From Actinomycetota bacterium (GTDB taxonomy: Bacteria > Actinomycetota > Actinomycetes > Nanopelagicales > Nanopelagicaceae): a stretch of 15,864 nucleotides of DNA. Made by a program: the position numbers and the translations under genes. Positions 14,596 through 15,864 of this stretch are shown one piece after another. Location of the stretch: NCBI GenBank assembly GCA_947488645.1, contig CANLAC010000007.1, positions 1 to 15,864 of the forward strand, written 5' to 3'. The notes under the pieces are model-generated. The model did not search any database. It was given only the letters and a program-made list of their open reading frames with translations, and was not told the DNA's origin. Within the stretch, counting starts at the first letter, position 1, and each line of letters opens with the position of its first letter.

Positions 14596-14963
14596 CTTCT
14601 AGTTAGAACAGAGCCGCTCAATCGCTCGTGTATTCCTCTACCGTTTTCATCAAAGGTGACCGCAAAAATTACTGTTACTAGTAACGCTGAACGAATCAGG
14701 GCTTGAACCGGAGAAATTGCTCCCCCATCGGCAAATCGAATGATTCGAATTCCAAACAACCTGTGTCCCAAAGTGGCCCCTTGAAGGGCAGAGAGAATTG
14801 CGATCTCGACAAAGAACAGAGCCAGAACGCTCAGTGAGCGATTCGGTGCCATTGCGCCCACTCCTCCTGTGGAGGCAGTCACAATGAAATAGCAGGCCAG
14901 CCAATCCACCATGAGAGCGGCGAAGCGGCGCCCAAGGCTCACACGCTTGAATTCAAAGCTCAT
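14592..14963 (-). CDS. RDD family membrane protein
   Basis: This small protein of 123 residues has three hydrophobic segments (about 14-37, 42-65 and 88-105). The RDD family marks are GRRFAALMVDW (11-21, with Arg and Asp in the first helix), GATLGHRLFGIRIIR in the middle and RGIHERLSGSVL at the C-terminus. RDD proteins are mostly uncharacterised; some have been linked to ion or toxin handling, but nothing here supports a specific role. It lies beside glnA in divergent orientation, the position held by a small membrane protein gene next to glnA1 in Mycobacterium. The ATG at 14963 has no Shine-Dalgarno sequence, but TACCCT is 6 bases upstream, fitting a leaderless mRNA. Confidence 0.9.
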   Translation of the reverse strand: MSFEFKRVSLGRRFAALMVDWLACYFIVTASTGGVGAMAPNRSLSVLALFFVEIAILSALQGATLGHRLFGIRIIRFADGGAISPVQALIRSALLVTVIFAVTFDENGRGIHERLSGSVLTRS

Positions 14964-14969
14964 GTGGCA

Positions 14970-14998
14970 AGGGTAACTGGCAAACGGCCCAGACGTAA
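14970..14998 (-). promoter_or_regulatory. Candidate RDD promoter (leaderless geometry)
   Basis: On the minus strand TTACGT (14998-14993) and TACCCT (14975-14970) are 17 bases apart, and the ATG at 14963 follows 6 bases after TACCCT. The -35 overlaps one GTAAC element of the possible glnA operator, so a factor bound there could affect both genes. Confidence 0.4.
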
Positions 14999-15032
14999 CA
15001 TGGATTTAACAAGCGGGTTATGCCATTTTCAC
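14973..15032 (+). promoter_or_regulatory. Possible GlnR-type operator upstream of glnA
   Basis: Half-site-like pentamers fall on an 11-bp lattice: GTAAC (14973), a poor match (14984), GTAAC (14995), TTAAC (15006), GTTAT (15017) and TTCAC (15028). The known actinobacterial GlnR box is GTnAC and GAAAC half-sites separated by 6 bases, with 22 bp between like sites; the two GTAAC copies are exactly 22 bp apart. The GAAAC partners are degenerate, so this is a candidate only. Confidence 0.3.
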
Positions 15033-15042
15033 TCTATGGACC

Positions 15043-15048
15043 TAGGGT
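15043..15048 (+). promoter_or_regulatory. Candidate -10 element of glnA
   Basis: TAGGGT lies about 70 bases before the glnA start, giving a leader of roughly 65 bases that ends in a ribosome site. No good -35 is visible at 16-18 bases upstream, which would suit an activator-dependent promoter. Confidence 0.4.
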
Positions 15049-15075
15049 TCAACTACTCAAAGCGCGCAGGGCTCA

Positions 15076-15105
15076 ATGACGAGAGATTTAGCGCATCACA
15101 TGTGA
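15076..15105 (+). other. Possible upstream mini-ORF in the glnA leader
   Basis: An ATG at 15076 opens nine codons (MTRDLAHHM) ending in TGA at 15103-15105, 13 bases before glnA. AGGG lies 4 bases before the ATG. It would fall wholly within the predicted glnA leader. A chance ORF of this size is common, so translation is unproven. Confidence 0.2.
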
Positions 15106-15118
15106 AATTGGGAGAAGC

Positions 15119-15864
15119 ATGTTTAAGAACGCAGCAGAAATCTTTGCATACATTAAGAAAGAGGATGTCAAATTAGTTGACGTTCGCTTTACGGATCTAC
15201 CTGGTATCCAGCATCACTTCAACGTTCCTGTTGAATCATTTGATGAAGCGGTATTCACAGATGGCCTAATGTTTGATGGTTCATCTATTCGCGGGTTCCA
15301 AACAATCAATGAATCAGATATGAAACTCTTACCAGTTCCATCGTCTGCATACGTGGATCCATATCGTAAAGAAAAAACCCTCATTATTATTTTCTCTGTA
15401 CACAATCCAGTAGATAACACGCCATATAGCCGTGATCCTCGTGGAGTTGTTGCAAAGGCTGTCGAGTACATGCGTTCGCTTGGATTTGCTGACACAGCAT
15501 TCTTTGCACCAGAAGCAGAATTTTATGTTTTCGATAGCGTGCGTTTCAAGACAACAATTAACTCAGCTGTTCACGAGATCGAATCATATGAAGGCGCTTG
15601 GAACACTGGCGTTGAATACGATGCTGATGGAACACCTAACCGTGGATACCGCACTCGTGTAAAGGGTGGTTACTTCCCAGTTTCTCCAACAGATCAATTC
15701 GCAGATCTTCGCGATGAAATGGTTATGCAACTTGGCAAGGTTGGACTACTTGTTGAGCGCTCACACCACGAAGTTGGAACTGCTGGTCAAATGGAAATTA
15801 ACTACCGCTTCACAGACATCTTGAGCGCAGGCGATGATGTCATGAAGTTCAAGTACGTTATTCG
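15119..15864 (+). CDS. glnA: Glutamine synthetase type I (3'-truncated by window edge)
   Basis: GlnA condenses glutamate and ammonia to glutamine with ATP, the main route of ammonium assimilation. The frame is open from the ATG at 15119 (GGGAGA just upstream) to the window end, showing 248 of about 470 expected residues. It begins MFKNAAEIFAYIKKE. The N-terminal beta-grasp domain carries LMFDGSSIRGFQ with the Asp/Ser latch residues, and the catalytic part begins with FAPEAEFYVFD (metal-binding glutamates) and HHEVGTAGQMEIN (more glutamate ligands). The adenylylation site and the rest of the catalytic domain lie beyond the window. Its position beside RDD and DUF4191 genes matches glnA1 of Mycobacterium. 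The leader and upstream 11-bp-spaced elements suggest nitrogen control, which is inference. Confidence 0.96.
   Translation, partial: MFKNAAEIFAYIKKEDVKLVDVRFTDLPGIQHHFNVPVESFDEAVFTDGLMFDGSSIRGFQTINESDMKLLPVPSSAYVDPYRKEKTLIIIFSVHNPVDNTPYSRDPRGVVAKAVEYMRSLGFADTAFFAPEAEFYVFDSVRFKTTINSAVHEIESYEGAWNTGVEYDADGTPNRGYRTRVKGGYFPVSPTDQFADLRDEMVMQLGKVGLLVERSHHEVGTAGQMEINYRFTDILSAGDDVMKFKYVI

Noticed and set aside
14964..15176. 70-codon open frame in the RDD-glnA gap
   Set aside because: It overlaps the glnA start out of frame, has no recognisable motif, and spans promoter elements.
15119..15864. Broken glutamine synthetase
   Set aside because: The frame is intact with all expected motifs up to the window end; the truncation is only the edge of the window.

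Overview
The window reads as a slice of a small, gene-dense, low-GC actinobacterial chromosome. The gene order, protein motifs and extreme compactness (overlapping convergent genes, start/stop overlaps, no gene-free stretch over about 160 bases) point to a streamlined freshwater lineage such as Nanopelagicales (acI). That placement is an inference from gene order and composition; no rRNA marker is present.

Layout. Positions 1-620 (+) hold the C-terminal part of an ECF-transporter S component, running in from the left edge. It converges, with a 20-base overlap, on gcvT (601-1689, -), the glycine-cleavage T protein. gcvT diverges from pepA (1728-3218, +) over only 38 bases. Next comes a co-directional run: lpdA (3305-4672), a two-lipoyl-domain 2-oxoacid dehydrogenase E2 (4689-6374) and a TIGR01777 SDR protein (6382-7272). 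A minus-strand three-gene operon follows (MMPL transporter 11579-9426, Gfo/Idh/MocA oxidoreductase 9424-8405, FAD oxidoreductase 8415-7258). The plus strand then resumes with lipB (11640-12296), lipA (12293-13225), a PlsC-type acyltransferase (13218-13916) and a DUF4191 membrane protein (13921-14595). An RDD membrane protein (14592-14963, -) and the 5' half of glnA (15119 to the right edge, +) close the window.

How it works together. Five genes concern lipoylated enzymes: gcvT and lpdA (T and L proteins of glycine cleavage), lpdA and the E2 (2-oxoacid dehydrogenase), and lipB and lipA, which make the lipoyl cofactor. The order gcvT, pepA, E2, TIGR01777, lipB, lipA, DUF4191, RDD, glnA is the backbone known from Mycobacterium and Streptomyces. 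The departures here are the MMPL/Gfo-Idh/FAD operon placed between TIGR01777 and lipB, and the acyltransferase between lipA and DUF4191.

The most interesting unlisted signal is regulatory. Several genes have a TAnnnT (mostly TAGGNT) hexamer exactly 6-7 bases before a start codon, the geometry expected of leaderless mRNAs. Two divergent gene pairs share compact inverted -10 elements, one of them a perfect 6-4-6 palindrome. A run of GTAAC/TTAAC half-sites on an 11-bp lattice precedes glnA and could be a GlnR-type operator. I found no RNA genes, insertion sequences, CRISPR array, prophage or convincing intrinsic terminator.
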